Source of the DNA: DLAJ01 sp023663615
GTDB lineage: Bacteria; Bacillota; Clostridia; Lachnospirales; Lachnospiraceae
Direction of reading: 5' to 3'
Length of the DNA: 64,000 bases
Assembly: GCA_023663615.1 (NCBI GenBank)
Contig: JAMPHA010000001.1
Location: forward strand, 434,001 to 498,000
This document shows positions 53,101 to 62,298 of this stretch, piece by piece. Each line of letters begins with the position of its first letter. Positions within the stretch are counted from its first letter, which is position 1. A program made the position numbers and the translations under genes. A model generated the notes under the pieces. It made no database searches, was not told where the DNA came from, and saw nothing but the letters and a program-made list of their open reading frames with translations.

Positions 53101-53374
53101 CGCCGAGCGTCGGCAGCACGCTGTCCGGCTGTTCTTTTAAGATGATCTGTTCCAGTACGCGCACGTTTAACGGCTCGATATAGACTTTATCCGCAATATC
53201 CCCGTCCGTCATGATTGTTGCGGGGTTGGAATTGACCAAAACAACCTCGACGCCTTCTTCTTTTAACGAACGACATGCCTGTGTTCCCGCATAATCAAAT
53301 TCCGCTGCCTGTCCGATCACGATCGGACCGGAGCCGATCACCAGTACCTTTTTGATATTAGGATTCTTAGGCAT
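50165..53374 (-). CDS. carB: carbamoyl-phosphate synthase large subunit
   Basis: This 1069-residue protein has the two duplicated ATP-grasp halves (KKVLVIGSGPIVIGQ near 8, KKVLVLGSGPIRIGQ near 555) and the C-terminal MGS-like allosteric domain. With CarA it makes carbamoyl phosphate for pyrimidines and arginine. It overlaps the carA end by eight bases, so translation is coupled. Confidence 0.98.
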   Translation of the reverse strand: MPKNPNIKKVLVIGSGPIVIGQAAEFDYAGTQACRSLKEEGVEVVLVNSNPATIMTDGDIADKVYIEPLNVRVLEQIILKEQPDSVLPTLGGQAGLNLGMELAESGFLAGHGVKLIGTTAMTIRKAEDRLEFKNTMEKLGEPVAASLVVESIEDGVVFAKKIGYPVVLRPAYTLGGSGGGIAHNQAELEEILENGLRLSRVGQVLVERCIAGWKEIEYEVMRDGAGNVITVCNMENVDPVGVHTGDSIVVAPSQTLSDKEYQMLRTSALNIISELEITGGCNVQFALHPTSFEYCVIEVNPRVSRSSALASKATGYPIAKVAAKIALGYTLDEIKNAITGKTCASFEPTLDYCVVKLPRLPFDKFITAKRTLTTQMKATGEVMSICTNFEGALMKALRSLEQHVDSLRSYDFTELSKEELLERLKIVDDQRIFVIAEALRKGIAYETIHDITMVDIWFIDKLASLVAMEQRLTGEELTLPLLKEAKRMEFPDNVIAALTGKPQEEIKRMRYENGIVAAYKMVDTCAAEFEAATPYYYSVYGGENEAVFTKPDKKVLVLGSGPIRIGQGIEFDYCSVHATWAFAKEGYETIIVNNNPETVSTDFDIADKLYFEPLTPEDVENIVNIEKPDGAVVQFGGQTAIKLTESLMKMGVPILGTKAEDVDAAEDRELFDRILQETEIPRAAGGTVYTAGQAKEVANRLGYPVLVRPSYVLGGQGMQIALSDAEIEEFMAVINRYEQDHPILVDKYLMGKELEVDAVCDGEDILIPGIMEHIERTGVHSGDSISVYPAHTVSEKVKETIAEYSRRLAKALHVRGLINIQFIAVGDEVYVIEVNPRSSRTVPYISKVTGIPIVELATKVIIGNTIRGLGYEPGLQPEADYVAIKMPVFSFEKIRGAEISLGPEMKSTGECLGIGRTFREALYKAFLGAGIDLPKYKQMIITVKDADKGEAVEIGQRFEKLGYTIYATRSTAQVLNDAGVKARRVNKIQQESPTVMDLILGHRIDLVIDTPTQGRDKSRDGFLIRRTAIETGVNCLTSLDTARALVTSLENAGETEMTLIDIAGIAKRA

Positions 53375-54617
53375 TCTTATATTCCTCCATCATCTTGATA
53401 AATCGGTCGAACAGATACGCGGAATCCTGCGGCCCTGCGCATGCTTCGGGATGGTACTGCACCGTAAAAATGCGTTTTCCCGTATAGGATAAGCCTTCGT
53501 TGGTGCCATCGTTGACATTGACAAATGCCGGTACGGAGACCCGTGCATCCAGCTTGTCCATATCGACAACATAGCCGTGATTCTGGGAGGTGATATAGAC
53601 TCTGCCTGTCGCTAAATCCTTGACGGGATGGTTCCCGCCGCGGTGTCCGTATTTCATCTTGAAGGTATCCGCACCCGTGGCAAGCGCCATGAGCTGATGT
53701 CCAAGGCAGATGCCGAAGATCGGGAAATCCGTCTCGTAGAGTCTGGCAAGTTCCGCGATCACGCCCGTGCATTCCTTGGGATCGCCGGGTCCGTTGCTCA
53801 ACATGATGCCGTCGGGGGCAGACGCGATGATCTCTTTCGCCGTTGTCCCCGCAGGATAGACCGTCACCTGACAGCCGCGCTGTGCAAGGGAGTGCGCAAT
53901 GTTATCCTTTGCGCCAAAATCAAGCAGTGCAACGCGAAGTCCCGCGCCGTTTAATTCCCGCACAAGGGACGGACGTTTCTCCCGCGCCGCCGCCGGGACG
54001 CCGCCGTCAAAGGCGGCTGACGCATCCGTATATTTTCTTCTCCGGAGACGCGCATACTGCTCCGCGTCAAAATGGGAGGAGCCGGAGATCGGTCCGTTTT
54101 CGGAAAGCTCTTTTGTCCCCTCGATCACATAGGGCTCTTTGCAGGTTACCTTTTCGACTACCCTGCCTGTTTTATATTCTTTTAATCTGGGAAGAATGGA
54201 TTCGATGCGGAACTGTTCGTTCGTGGTGATCATTCCGTTCATCGTGCCTTTTTCACGGAGAAGTTTGACAAGTGCACGCGTGTCGATACCGGCAATACCC
54301 GGTACGCCGTACCGCTCAAGAAAGCTTTGAATGGTCTCATCGCTCCTGAAATTACTCGGAACTGCGGATAACTCCCTGACAATGAAACCGTCCGGCCACG
54401 GCTGTTTCGATTCCATGTCCTCGTGGCAGATGCCGTAGTTGCCAATCAGCGGATACGTCATACAGACCGCCTGTCCCGCATAGGAGGGATCGGTCAGCAC
54501 CTCCAGATACCCCGCCATGGAAGTGTTAAACACAATCTCGCTGATCACTTCTTTGACAGCGCCGATGTGATACCCTTCGAATACGGTACCGTCTTCCAAA
54601 ATCAAAAATGCCTTCAT
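53367..54617 (-). CDS. carA: carbamoyl-phosphate synthase small subunit
   Basis: This 416-residue glutamine amidotransferase subunit has the catalytic Cys in FGICLGHQLMA (about 301) and YHPEA near 388; it is somewhat longer than the usual 355-380. The extra length is a linker of about 35 Arg/Ala-rich residues (near 190-225, LRRRKYTDASAAFDGG) between the two domains. It is first in carAB, behind a clear promoter. Confidence 0.97.
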   Translation of the reverse strand: MKAFLILEDGTVFEGYHIGAVKEVISEIVFNTSMAGYLEVLTDPSYAGQAVCMTYPLIGNYGICHEDMESKQPWPDGFIVRELSAVPSNFRSDETIQSFLERYGVPGIAGIDTRALVKLLREKGTMNGMITTNEQFRIESILPRLKEYKTGRVVEKVTCKEPYVIEGTKELSENGPISGSSHFDAEQYARLRRRKYTDASAAFDGGVPAAAREKRPSLVRELNGAGLRVALLDFGAKDNIAHSLAQRGCQVTVYPAGTTAKEIIASAPDGIMLSNGPGDPKECTGVIAELARLYETDFPIFGICLGHQLMALATGADTFKMKYGHRGGNHPVKDLATGRVYITSQNHGYVVDMDKLDARVSVPAFVNVNDGTNEGLSYTGKRIFTVQYHPEACAGPQDSAYLFDRFIKMMEEYKNA

Positions 54618-54654
54618 TGTTGTGCCCGTTCCCTTTCAAATCCATAATCAGTTT

Positions 54655-54683
54655 ATTATAGCACAAGGCGCGTCCGGCTTCAA
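54655..54683 (-). promoter_or_regulatory. promoter of carAB
   Basis: TTGAAG and a perfect TATAAT are separated by 17 bases on the minus strand, about 40 bases before the carA start. The short leader leaves no room for a PyrR attenuator. Confidence 0.7.
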
Positions 54684-54781
54684 CAACCGTTCGCGCCCTG
54701 CGTCATGGTAAAATAGTACCAAACTATATTGGCCGTATCGTCATCACCGCATCCTGCCATCTTTATCGTAGAAGCCGAAAA

Positions 54782-54818
54782 AATGATGTACCTGCGCTCG
54801 TACAAGCAGCTCATCATT
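54782..54818 (-). terminator. terminator of the purL-HAD operon, overlapping the stop codon
   Basis: AATGATG and CATCATT pair around a structured loop (CTGC/GCAG) and are followed on the minus strand by TTTTTT. The TGA of the HAD gene lies inside the stem. Confidence 0.8.
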
Positions 54819-55467
54819 TTGAACAATGTTCAATTATCTTGGGAAGTTCCCGGATCGAAGCGGCTGAAAGCCGCGGTTTTTCTACCTTCCCAAGCCCATA
54901 CGTCACAAAGATCATCGGTACGCCCGCCTCGCGGCATGCATCCGCGTCGCCCTGCGTATCCCCGACATAGACAGGCTGCCTTAACCCATGCTTTGCAGCG
55001 ATCCGGCGAAGCGTCTCGCTTTTCGGTGCAAGCGTATCGCCATAGCAGAGATGGTCGGTAATGTACGACGCAATGCCCGCTCCCCTCATGCACGTTTCGA
55101 TATAGCCGCACTGACAATTACTGACGATAAACAGAGGAAACCGCTCCGACAACAGCGCCATTGTCTCCTTCACCCCGTCATATACTTTTCCCGGTTTCTC
55201 CTCCAACAGCTCGTTCTCATACTGAAAGCAGCGCTCCGCCATCTGCGCGCGCTCCTCACCGTGAAGTTCCGGAAACAGCGCGGCGGCGATGTCCTCCATC
55301 GTTTTCCCGAAAAGCCCGGTCAGAAACTCTTTCGGAAACACGCCTTTCTGCGGATAATACCGCTCCATGACCGCATTCCAAGCCTCCGCAACCGTATCGC
55401 GGGAATCCCATATCGTACCGTCCACATCAAAAATGATGCTGTCGGCTTTGATTGTCTGCTCTGACAT
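54814..55467 (-). CDS. HAD-family phosphatase
   Basis: This 217-residue protein has motif I DVDGTIWDS (about 14-22), motif II IVSNCQ (about 115) and motif III with GDTQGDADAC (about 170). It looks like a phosphoglycolate phosphatase/beta-phosphoglucomutase-type enzyme; the substrate is unknown. It follows purL by 12 bases, so it may remove a phosphorylated side product or nucleotide in that pathway. Confidence 0.88.
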   Translation of the reverse strand: MSEQTIKADSIIFDVDGTIWDSRDTVAEAWNAVMERYYPQKGVFPKEFLTGLFGKTMEDIAAALFPELHGEERAQMAERCFQYENELLEEKPGKVYDGVKETMALLSERFPLFIVSNCQCGYIETCMRGAGIASYITDHLCYGDTLAPKSETLRRIAAKHGLRQPVYVGDTQGDADACREAGVPMIFVTYGLGKVEKPRLSAASIRELPKIIEHCSK

Positions 55468-55479
55468 AAGGATGCTCCT

Positions 55480-58400
55480 TTACATAAAATATTTCACACC
55501 CGACTCAAAGATCTTCAAATCCTGCTCGCCGTAAATATTGATCGCAACGCTGTCCCCGCGCCGCTCCGAATGCGCCATTTTCCCTAAGACGCGGCCGTCC
55601 GGCGACGTGATGCCCTCGATCGCCCGGTAGGAACCGTTGATGTTCCACTCCTCATCCATGGAAATATTTCCGTCCGGATCCGCGTACTGCGTCGCCACCT
55701 GTCCGTTTGCGAACAGCTTCTCCACCCATGCCGCAGGAGCGACAAAGCGCCCTTCTCCGTGCGATGCTGGGTTTACATAAGTATTGTCCAATTCTGCGCC
55801 CGCCAACCAGGGAGACAGATTGGAAACGACTTTGATATATGCCATTTTGGAAATGTGGCGGTTGATCGTATTAAAGGTCAGCGTCGGTGAATCCTCGTTT
55901 TGTCCGACAATCTCTCCGTGCGGCACAAGCCCCAGCTTAATGAGCGCCTGAAAACCGTTGCAGATGCCGAGCGCCAGTCCGTCCCGCTCGTCTAACAGCT
56001 TTCTCACCGCCTCTTTCAATTTGGCGTTGCGGAACGCCGTCGCGAAAAATTTCGCGCTGCCGTCCGGCTCGTCGCCTGCGGAAAAACCGCCGGGAAACAT
56101 GATAATCTGCGCGCCCGCGATCGCCTTTTCAAATTCTGCCACCGACTCGCGGATGTCCTCTGCTGTCAGATTGCGGAACACCTTTGTGACCACATTCGCT
56201 CCCGCGCGCTCAAACGCCCTGCCGCTGTCATATTCGCAGTTCGTCCCTGGGAACACAGGGATGAATACGGTCGGTTTTGCCGTCTTCTGCCTGCATAGAC
56301 GGATCGAACCCGCACGGTAGAGTCCCGTGTCCACCGCCTCGGTTCCCTTTTCCGCCCTGGTCGGGAACACGCGCTCCAGCGTCCCTTTCCAGGCGTTTAA
56401 TGCCTCCTCATGGGAGAGGATCATATCGCCGCATACGAAATTCCCTTCCGTCACTTCGCCGACCGGCTTATAGGAAACCGTCACTTCCGCGATACGGTCC
56501 GCCGGAACCTCGGCGAGAATGCCGCCCATCTCGTTGGCAAACAGGGCTTCCGGCGCTGCGCTGTCCGCAATCTTCACGCCGAGTCCGTTTCCGAACGCCA
56601 TTTTGGAAACCGCCGCCGCCGCGCCGTACGCATCCAGCGTGTAAGCGGATACGATCACGCCGTCCGCGATCATGCCCGCCACCGCGTCATAGAGCGCCAT
56701 CACTTTTTCATAAACGGGAAGCGCATATTCGTCTTTCTCCAAAGAAAATTGAATGAGCAGATTTCCTGCTTTTTTCAGTTCCGGCGTGATGATATTCTTC
56801 TCACGCGCCACATCCACCGCAAAGGATACAAGCGTCGGCGGCACGTCAATCTCATTAAACGTGCCGGACATACTGTCCTTGCCGCCGATGGAAGGAAGCC
56901 CGAAACCGATCTGCGCGTCATATGCGCCGAGCAGCGCCGCAAACGGCTGGCTCCAGCGCGACGGTTCTTTCGTCATGCGGCGGAAATATTCCTGAAATGT
57001 GAACCGCACCTTGCGGTAATCGCCGCCCGCGCACACGATCTTGCTCAGCGACTGCGTCACGGCATAGACCGCTCCGTGGTAAGGACTCCAGCTCGACAGG
57101 TACGGATCGAAACCGTAGCTCATCATCGTGACCGTGTCCGTCTTTCCCGTGAGCATCGGCAGCTTCGCCACCATTGTCTGCGTCTCCGTGAGCTGATATT
57201 TGCCGCCGTACGGCATGTAAACACTGCCCGCGCCGATGGAGGAGTCAAACATTTCCACCAGCCCCTTCTGCGAGCAGACGTTTAAGTTTTTCAGCGTATG
57301 CAGCCACGCGCTGCGCACATCGCCGCTCTTCAGCGCCTTTTCCACTTCGGGAATCGCCGTTTTCTCTAAATAATTTTCTTTTTCCTCCGGGATCTCGACC
57401 CGGACCGCAGTTTCCTGATGCGCGCCGTTCGTATCAAGAAATGCGCGGGAGAGATTCACGATCTCTTTTCCTCTCCATAAAAGCACCAGTCTGGGCTCTT
57501 TTGTCACGACCGCAACCTTGACCGCCTCTAAGTTCTCCTGCGCGGCATAACCGAGAAATTCTTCCGCGTCTTTCGGGGAGACAACGACCGCCATGCGCTC
57601 CTGCGATTCGGAGATCGCAAGCTCCGTGCCGTCTAAGCCCGCATATTTCTTCGGCACCCGATCCAGATCCACGCGCAGCCCGTCCGCAAGCTCGCCGATC
57701 GCGACGGATACGCCGCCCGCGCCGAAATCGTTGCATTTTTTGATGATCCGCGTCACTTCCGGTCTGCGGAACAGCCTCTGGATTTTGCGCTCCGTCGGCG
57801 CATTTCCTTTCTGCACCTCCGCGCCGCACGTCGTTAAGGACTGCGTCGTATGCACTTTGGAAGAACCCGTTGCGCCGCCGCAGCCGTCGCGCCCCGTGCG
57901 TCCGCCGAGTAAAATGATCACATCGTCCGGATCGGAATTTTCGCGGATGACATGTTTCCTCGGCGCCGCGCCCATAACCGCACCGATCTCCATTCTCTTT
58001 GCCACATAATCGGGATGATAGATTTCCTTGACATAGCCCGTCGCAAGACCGATCTGATTGCCGTAGGACGAGTAGCCGCCCGCCGCGCCGCGCACGAGTT
58101 TTTTCTGGGAAAGCTTGCCCTGTAAGGTCTGCTCTACCGGTACGGTCGGATCCGCCGCGCCGGTGATGCGCATTGCCTGATAGACATAGCCCCTGCCGGA
58201 AAGCGGATCGCGGATCGCGCCGCCGAGACAGGTCGCCGCGCCGCCGAACGGCTCAATCTCCGTCGGATGGTTATGCGTCTCGTTCTTAAAAAAGACAAGC
58301 CACTCCTCCTCTTTTCCGTCAACCTCCACGGGCACAACGATCGAGCAGGCGTTAATCTCGTCGGATTTCTCCATATCCTCCAGTTTTCCTTCCGCCCTTA

Positions 58401-59256
58401 GCTTACGCATCGCCATGAGCGCCAAGTCCATCAGGCAGACAAATTGATTGTCCCGTCCCGCATACAGTTCTTTCCGCGCATCCAGATAGCTCTGATAGGA
58501 CGCTTCCATCGGCGCGCGGTATTTGCCGTCCGCAAACGTAATATCCTTTAATTCTGTAGAAAATGTCGTATGGCGGCAGTGATCGGACCAGTAGGTGTCC
58601 AGCACGCGGATCTCCGTCATCGTCGGATCGCGGTGCTCCTCCCCGCCAAAATAGCGCCGGATATGTAAAAAGTCCTCGTAGGTCATCGCCAGTCCGAGCG
58701 AATCGTACAGTTCACGGAACGCCTCGTCCGCCATGCCCGTAAAATCATGCAGGACCGCCACATCCTCCGGTTCCGCGTAATCCACGCGCAGGGTGTCCGG
58801 CTTCTCCATGCCGGATTCCTCGGAATCCACGGGGTTGATGCAGTATGCCTTGATCTTTTCCATCTGCGCATCCGTCACATCGCCCTCGACAATGTAGGTG
58901 ACGGCGGTTTTGATGATCGGCTCCTCGTCCTCCTTCAGGAAGCGGACACACTGGACGGCGGAATCCGCTCTCTGATCAAACTGCCCTGCCAGATAAGCGA
59001 CGCTGAACGTATGCGCGCCTGCGGGAATCTCGATCGTCTCACGGTAAAGCACATCGACGGGCGGTTCGCAGAACACGCATTGACAAGCCTGTTCAAACAC
59101 CTCGTCGGACACGTTCTCCACATCGTAGCGGATCAGCATACGCACCTTTTTCACGCCGTCCATTCCGAGATAGCTGCGCACATCCTCCGTCAGTTCCTTT
59201 GCCGCCGCCGCATACGGCTGCTTCTTTTCCACATAAATACGCCTTACTTTACTCAT
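55480..59256 (-). CDS. purL: phosphoribosylformylglycinamidine synthase, single-chain form
   Basis: This 1258-residue protein is the large type with the glutaminase domain fused at the C-terminus. The synthase part has HNHPTEIEPFGGAATCLGG near 325-345, and the PurQ-like part carries the catalytic Cys in LALGICNGFQAL (about 1135) with PGGFSAGDE before it. It makes FGAM from FGAR, ATP and glutamine. AAAGGAG before the ATG sets the start, 27 codons inside the open frame. No other pur gene is adjacent. Confidence 0.97.
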   Translation of the reverse strand: MSKVRRIYVEKKQPYAAAAKELTEDVRSYLGMDGVKKVRMLIRYDVENVSDEVFEQACQCVFCEPPVDVLYRETIEIPAGAHTFSVAYLAGQFDQRADSAVQCVRFLKEDEEPIIKTAVTYIVEGDVTDAQMEKIKAYCINPVDSEESGMEKPDTLRVDYAEPEDVAVLHDFTGMADEAFRELYDSLGLAMTYEDFLHIRRYFGGEEHRDPTMTEIRVLDTYWSDHCRHTTFSTELKDITFADGKYRAPMEASYQSYLDARKELYAGRDNQFVCLMDLALMAMRKLRAEGKLEDMEKSDEINACSIVVPVEVDGKEEEWLVFFKNETHNHPTEIEPFGGAATCLGGAIRDPLSGRGYVYQAMRITGAADPTVPVEQTLQGKLSQKKLVRGAAGGYSSYGNQIGLATGYVKEIYHPDYVAKRMEIGAVMGAAPRKHVIRENSDPDDVIILLGGRTGRDGCGGATGSSKVHTTQSLTTCGAEVQKGNAPTERKIQRLFRRPEVTRIIKKCNDFGAGGVSVAIGELADGLRVDLDRVPKKYAGLDGTELAISESQERMAVVVSPKDAEEFLGYAAQENLEAVKVAVVTKEPRLVLLWRGKEIVNLSRAFLDTNGAHQETAVRVEIPEEKENYLEKTAIPEVEKALKSGDVRSAWLHTLKNLNVCSQKGLVEMFDSSIGAGSVYMPYGGKYQLTETQTMVAKLPMLTGKTDTVTMMSYGFDPYLSSWSPYHGAVYAVTQSLSKIVCAGGDYRKVRFTFQEYFRRMTKEPSRWSQPFAALLGAYDAQIGFGLPSIGGKDSMSGTFNEIDVPPTLVSFAVDVAREKNIITPELKKAGNLLIQFSLEKDEYALPVYEKVMALYDAVAGMIADGVIVSAYTLDAYGAAAAVSKMAFGNGLGVKIADSAAPEALFANEMGGILAEVPADRIAEVTVSYKPVGEVTEGNFVCGDMILSHEEALNAWKGTLERVFPTRAEKGTEAVDTGLYRAGSIRLCRQKTAKPTVFIPVFPGTNCEYDSGRAFERAGANVVTKVFRNLTAEDIRESVAEFEKAIAGAQIIMFPGGFSAGDEPDGSAKFFATAFRNAKLKEAVRKLLDERDGLALGICNGFQALIKLGLVPHGEIVGQNEDSPTLTFNTINRHISKMAYIKVVSNLSPWLAGAELDNTYVNPASHGEGRFVAPAAWVEKLFANGQVATQYADPDGNISMDEEWNINGSYRAIEGITSPDGRVLGKMAHSERRGDSVAINIYGEQDLKIFESGVKYFM

Positions 59257-59315
59257 GTCGGGTTCCCTGCTCCTTTCGCCTGCTGTCCGCAGTATTTTTC
59301 TTTTTATTTTCGAAA

Positions 59316-59344
59316 AAAGAGTTTGCTTCTTCGGCAAACTCTTT
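59316..59344 (-). terminator. terminator between the TetR gene and purL
   Basis: AAAGAGTTTGC and GCAAACTCTTT are perfectly complementary with a seven-base loop, A-rich on one side and T-rich on the other, so it works in both directions. The stem resembles one half of the twin-hairpin element. Confidence 0.9.
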
Positions 59345-59347
59345 TTT

Positions 59348-59941
59348 TCAGGATTCTTCTTTTACAAGCCCCTGCATGATGATCACCAATTCCTCATTGA
59401 TCATTTCTTCCGTGATGCCCATGGAGCAGGAGGCGATCTTGAGTCCTTCCAGGATCAGCATGATATGGCGCGCCATCGCCTTGGGATTTCCACATACAAA
59501 CTCGCCGCTCTCCACACCCGTCTTGATCAGCACGTCCAGCACCTTCACCGCCGCGTCGAACTGCTGACGGAGCACATTTTCTTTTTTGGGCGCCTGATAT
59601 TCAAAAAAGAATTCATAAATTGCAATGGTGAGGGTATTTTTCTTGCGCAGCAGTTCCTTTTTCTGTTCTTTCAAAAACAGGGTCAGTATATCGGCGGCTG
59701 TCGCGTCCTCGTGAATCTCGCGCGAAAAGATGTCGTCCGCCTCCTCCGATTCTTTTTTTAGAACGGAGAGAAACAATTCCTTCGTACTTTCAAAATAGAG
59801 ATAGAGCCCGCCGCGGCTGATCTCACATGCGTCTACGACATCCTTCATCGTAACTGCTTTGTAACCTTTTTCGGCAAATACTTCCCTTGCCTTTTGCAAT
59901 ATATATTCTTTCTTCTGTAAAGACTTTTCTCCCAAATTCAA
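59348..59941 (-). CDS. TetR-family transcriptional regulator, TTG start
   Basis: This 197-residue regulator has the helix-turn-helix near 24-50 (VTMKDVVDACEISRGGLYLYF) and a helical ligand domain. The start codon is TTG with AAAGG eight bases upstream; no ATG is available before the conserved helix 1. It is separated from purL by a strong terminator, so it may control genes elsewhere. The ligand is unknown. Confidence 0.85.
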   Translation of the reverse strand: MNLGEKSLQKKEYILQKAREVFAEKGYKAVTMKDVVDACEISRGGLYLYFESTKELFLSVLKKESEEADDIFSREIHEDATAADILTLFLKEQKKELLRKKNTLTIAIYEFFFEYQAPKKENVLRQQFDAAVKVLDVLIKTGVESGEFVCGNPKAMARHIMLILEGLKIASCSMGITEEMINEELVIIMQGLVKEES

Positions 59942-59988
59942 TACCTATACCTTTCTGTCAAACCTGCGACAGCCGCGCAGAACCTGTT

Positions 59989-60086
59989 CGCCCGCGCATC
60001 CCGCAAACGGCCTGCACCAGAATGCGCCGTCATCCCGCCTTCTGCTGCAAGCACCGATCCGCCCGCGCATCATGCGAGCGGCTTGT
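59989..60086 (-). repeat. possible duplication of the end of the 60070 gene, 71-bp period
   Basis: The core CGCCCGCGCAT with diverged flanks occurs at 59989 and 60060. The second copy contains the stop codon of the neighbouring gene. Identity over about 30 bases is only about three quarters, so this is weaker than the other gene-end duplications. Confidence 0.45.
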
Positions 60087-60519
60087 CCCAAAACTCGATC
60101 AGCTCCTTGAGCTTTAAGAGTACCTCAAGAAATATCCTGTTCTCAATCCCTTCTCTCCAAACCTGTGCTCTCGTCATTCCGCCCAACACATATTTCGAGA
60201 GAATATCACACAGAACGCCAAACTCTTTGATCGTTGCCGTTCTGATGATGCCGAGTTCGTCCTTTGCTGTCTTTATATGGTTTCTCGAATAGGTATACCG
60301 ATAATTCCGGTTCATGAGTTTCGTCGTCTGCGCTTCTTTGACAAACGACATGAGCGTGCCATCATATACCGGAAAAGAAAAGGTAGACTGCTCCGCACGG
60401 TAGCTCGATACCACATCGCTGCCGCTCTTGGTCTCAAGCCAAGAAATATAGCGCGAGAGCTTCGTCACATCTTCCCGGTATGTCTTGATGATCTCTTCCG
60501 TTCCCTTTATATCTTCCAT
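60070..60519 (-). CDS. helical protein of unknown function
   Basis: This 149-residue protein is mostly alpha-helical and charged (TYREDVTKLSRYISWLETKS near 15, FGVLCDILSKYVLGGMTRAQ near 103). No known motif, signal or membrane segment is seen. The ATG has GGA seven bases upstream. An upstream promoter (60611-60639) shows that the extra 31 codons of the open frame cannot all be translated. Confidence 0.65.
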   Translation of the reverse strand: MEDIKGTEEIIKTYREDVTKLSRYISWLETKSGSDVVSSYRAEQSTFSFPVYDGTLMSFVKEAQTTKLMNRNYRYTYSRNHIKTAKDELGIIRTATIKEFGVLCDILSKYVLGGMTRAQVWREGIENRIFLEVLLKLKELIEFWDKPLA

Positions 60520-60610
60520 ACATTCATCCGTTCCGTTTCCCACAATTTGCGATGCCTTCGACCCATCTCTCTCACCGTCTGGAAAGCGTTTTGTTGATGG
60601 AAACCCTTTC

Positions 60611-60639
60611 ATTGTATCACATCTTTACGATAACCGCAA
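60611..60639 (-). promoter_or_regulatory. promoter of the unknown helical protein
   Basis: TTGCGG and TACAAT are spaced by 17 bases on the minus strand, about 85 bases before the chosen start codon. Confidence 0.55.
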
Positions 60640-60706
60640 GCAGACGCGAAGCCCGCCTGCCGCCGCAAAGCATTTCCTGCGCGCGGACATGCTTCCGCCC
60701 GTCCGC

Positions 60707-62029
60707 CTACGCCTCTTTCTTCGCCGGGCGCACCATAAACAGGCTGATGAGCAGCGCAAGGATATAAAGAACCACCGTCGCATACAGTACGCACTGATAA
60801 CCGGTCGGGTTGACCGTCAGAATCTCCACCGTGCCGTCCGAAAGCGCATGTTCCATTTCAACCGGCTTGCCGAACGTATTCACGATCCATGTCGCCATCT
60901 GATTCCCGGTCAGACCCGCGAACGCCCACGCGGAAAGCGTGATGCCGTGGATCGCGCTGATACTTCCCATGCCGTAATGGTCGGAAAGCAATGTCGGCAC
61001 ATTGGAAAAACCGCCGCCGTATCCCGCGTTGACAACAAAGATCAATGCAAGCACCAGAATGATGAGCAGCACATTTCCCTCGCCGTTTTTGATACCGCCC
61101 GTTACGATCGCCAGCCCGGTAAAGATAATGGAAAGCGCGAAGATCAGCTTATAAACGGTATTCCGGTCTTTCATCGTATCCGCCCACGCCGAAAAGCCGA
61201 GACGTCCGCCCGCGTTAAAGATTGCCGATACGGTAGAAATAATCCCCGCAAAACTTGCGAGCCCTAAGCATTTCACGATCATCTTTTCCTGTGAGATCAG
61301 CGCAAGACCGCAGGTAATGTTAATGTAAAACATGAGCCAGATGCCGATATAGTTTGCGATCGGCCTTGTCTTGATGGTGGCAAGGATGCCCTGCCCTTTT
61401 TCTTTTTTCTGCGGCTCATGCCAGCCCTCCGGCTTTGCCAGAAGCAGATGTCCCGCAAACATCATGACGAAATAGACGACTGCGAGGATCACAAACATCT
61501 TCCAGATGCCGCCCTCTCCGAGATTGTCAAGCATCGCCTGCATGATCGGACTTGCGATCGCTTTCGCCGCACCGAATCCCGCAACGGCAAGACCGGTCGC
61601 GAGTCCCTTTCTGTCCTGAAACCAGAGCATGAGCGTCTTAACAGGCGACAGATAACCGGTGCCGAGCCCGATCCCCATGATGAAACCGTAGCAGACATAA
61701 ATGCCGACAAGCGCCAGCGCGCTTCCTTTATGCAGTCCGCCGTAATAAATGAAAAATCCGGTTCCCGCCATGCCGAGTGCAAAGCAGACAGCCGCGATCA
61801 GCGACGATTTGTGAATATCCTTTTCCACAACATTGCCTAAGAAAGCGGCGGACATGCCGAGAAAAAAGATGGCAAAGCTGAACGCCCACTCCGTTGCTCC
61901 CTTGGAAAAACCGATGTATTTCGCGATCTCTTCGCTAAAAATAGACCAGCAGTAAACCGTACCGATACTGCAATGCAGCAAAAGCGCCGGAATCGCAGCA
62001 CGTACCCATTTGTTCTGACATTTCTTCAT
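60707..62029 (-). CDS. OFA-family MFS transporter (oxalate/formate antiporter-like)
   Basis: This 440-residue protein has twelve membrane helices. OFA features are the start with IPALLLHCSIGTVYCWSIF, the loop KDRNTVYKL between halves and GYGGGFSNVPTLL near 332. Members exchange small organic anions; the substrate here is unknown. GGGGAGAG before the ATG sets the start. No oxalate or formate enzyme gene is near. Confidence 0.9.
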   Translation of the reverse strand: MKKCQNKWVRAAIPALLLHCSIGTVYCWSIFSEEIAKYIGFSKGATEWAFSFAIFFLGMSAAFLGNVVEKDIHKSSLIAAVCFALGMAGTGFFIYYGGLHKGSALALVGIYVCYGFIMGIGLGTGYLSPVKTLMLWFQDRKGLATGLAVAGFGAAKAIASPIMQAMLDNLGEGGIWKMFVILAVVYFVMMFAGHLLLAKPEGWHEPQKKEKGQGILATIKTRPIANYIGIWLMFYINITCGLALISQEKMIVKCLGLASFAGIISTVSAIFNAGGRLGFSAWADTMKDRNTVYKLIFALSIIFTGLAIVTGGIKNGEGNVLLIILVLALIFVVNAGYGGGFSNVPTLLSDHYGMGSISAIHGITLSAWAFAGLTGNQMATWIVNTFGKPVEMEHALSDGTVEILTVNPTGYQCVLYATVVLYILALLISLFMVRPAKKEA

Positions 62030-62298
62030 AAGTGACTCTCCCCTTCATTGTTTTCATGATCGGAATATTTCGCTTTCAAAAAAGACCGTCCCTGTCATTT
62101 TACTCCTATTCATTCCAAATTTCAAGCGTTCATTCCGCTTGAGTTTCCGCAGTTTTATCCACAGGAACCCATTTTCACCAACACCACTATGAACAAATTT
62201 CAAAAAAACTCAAAAATATAAGGAATCTTCTTCCTTTTTGATGTAAAATTTAAGTGACCAAACAAAAATCTACTAAACAAAAAAGAGGAGGATTCCCT

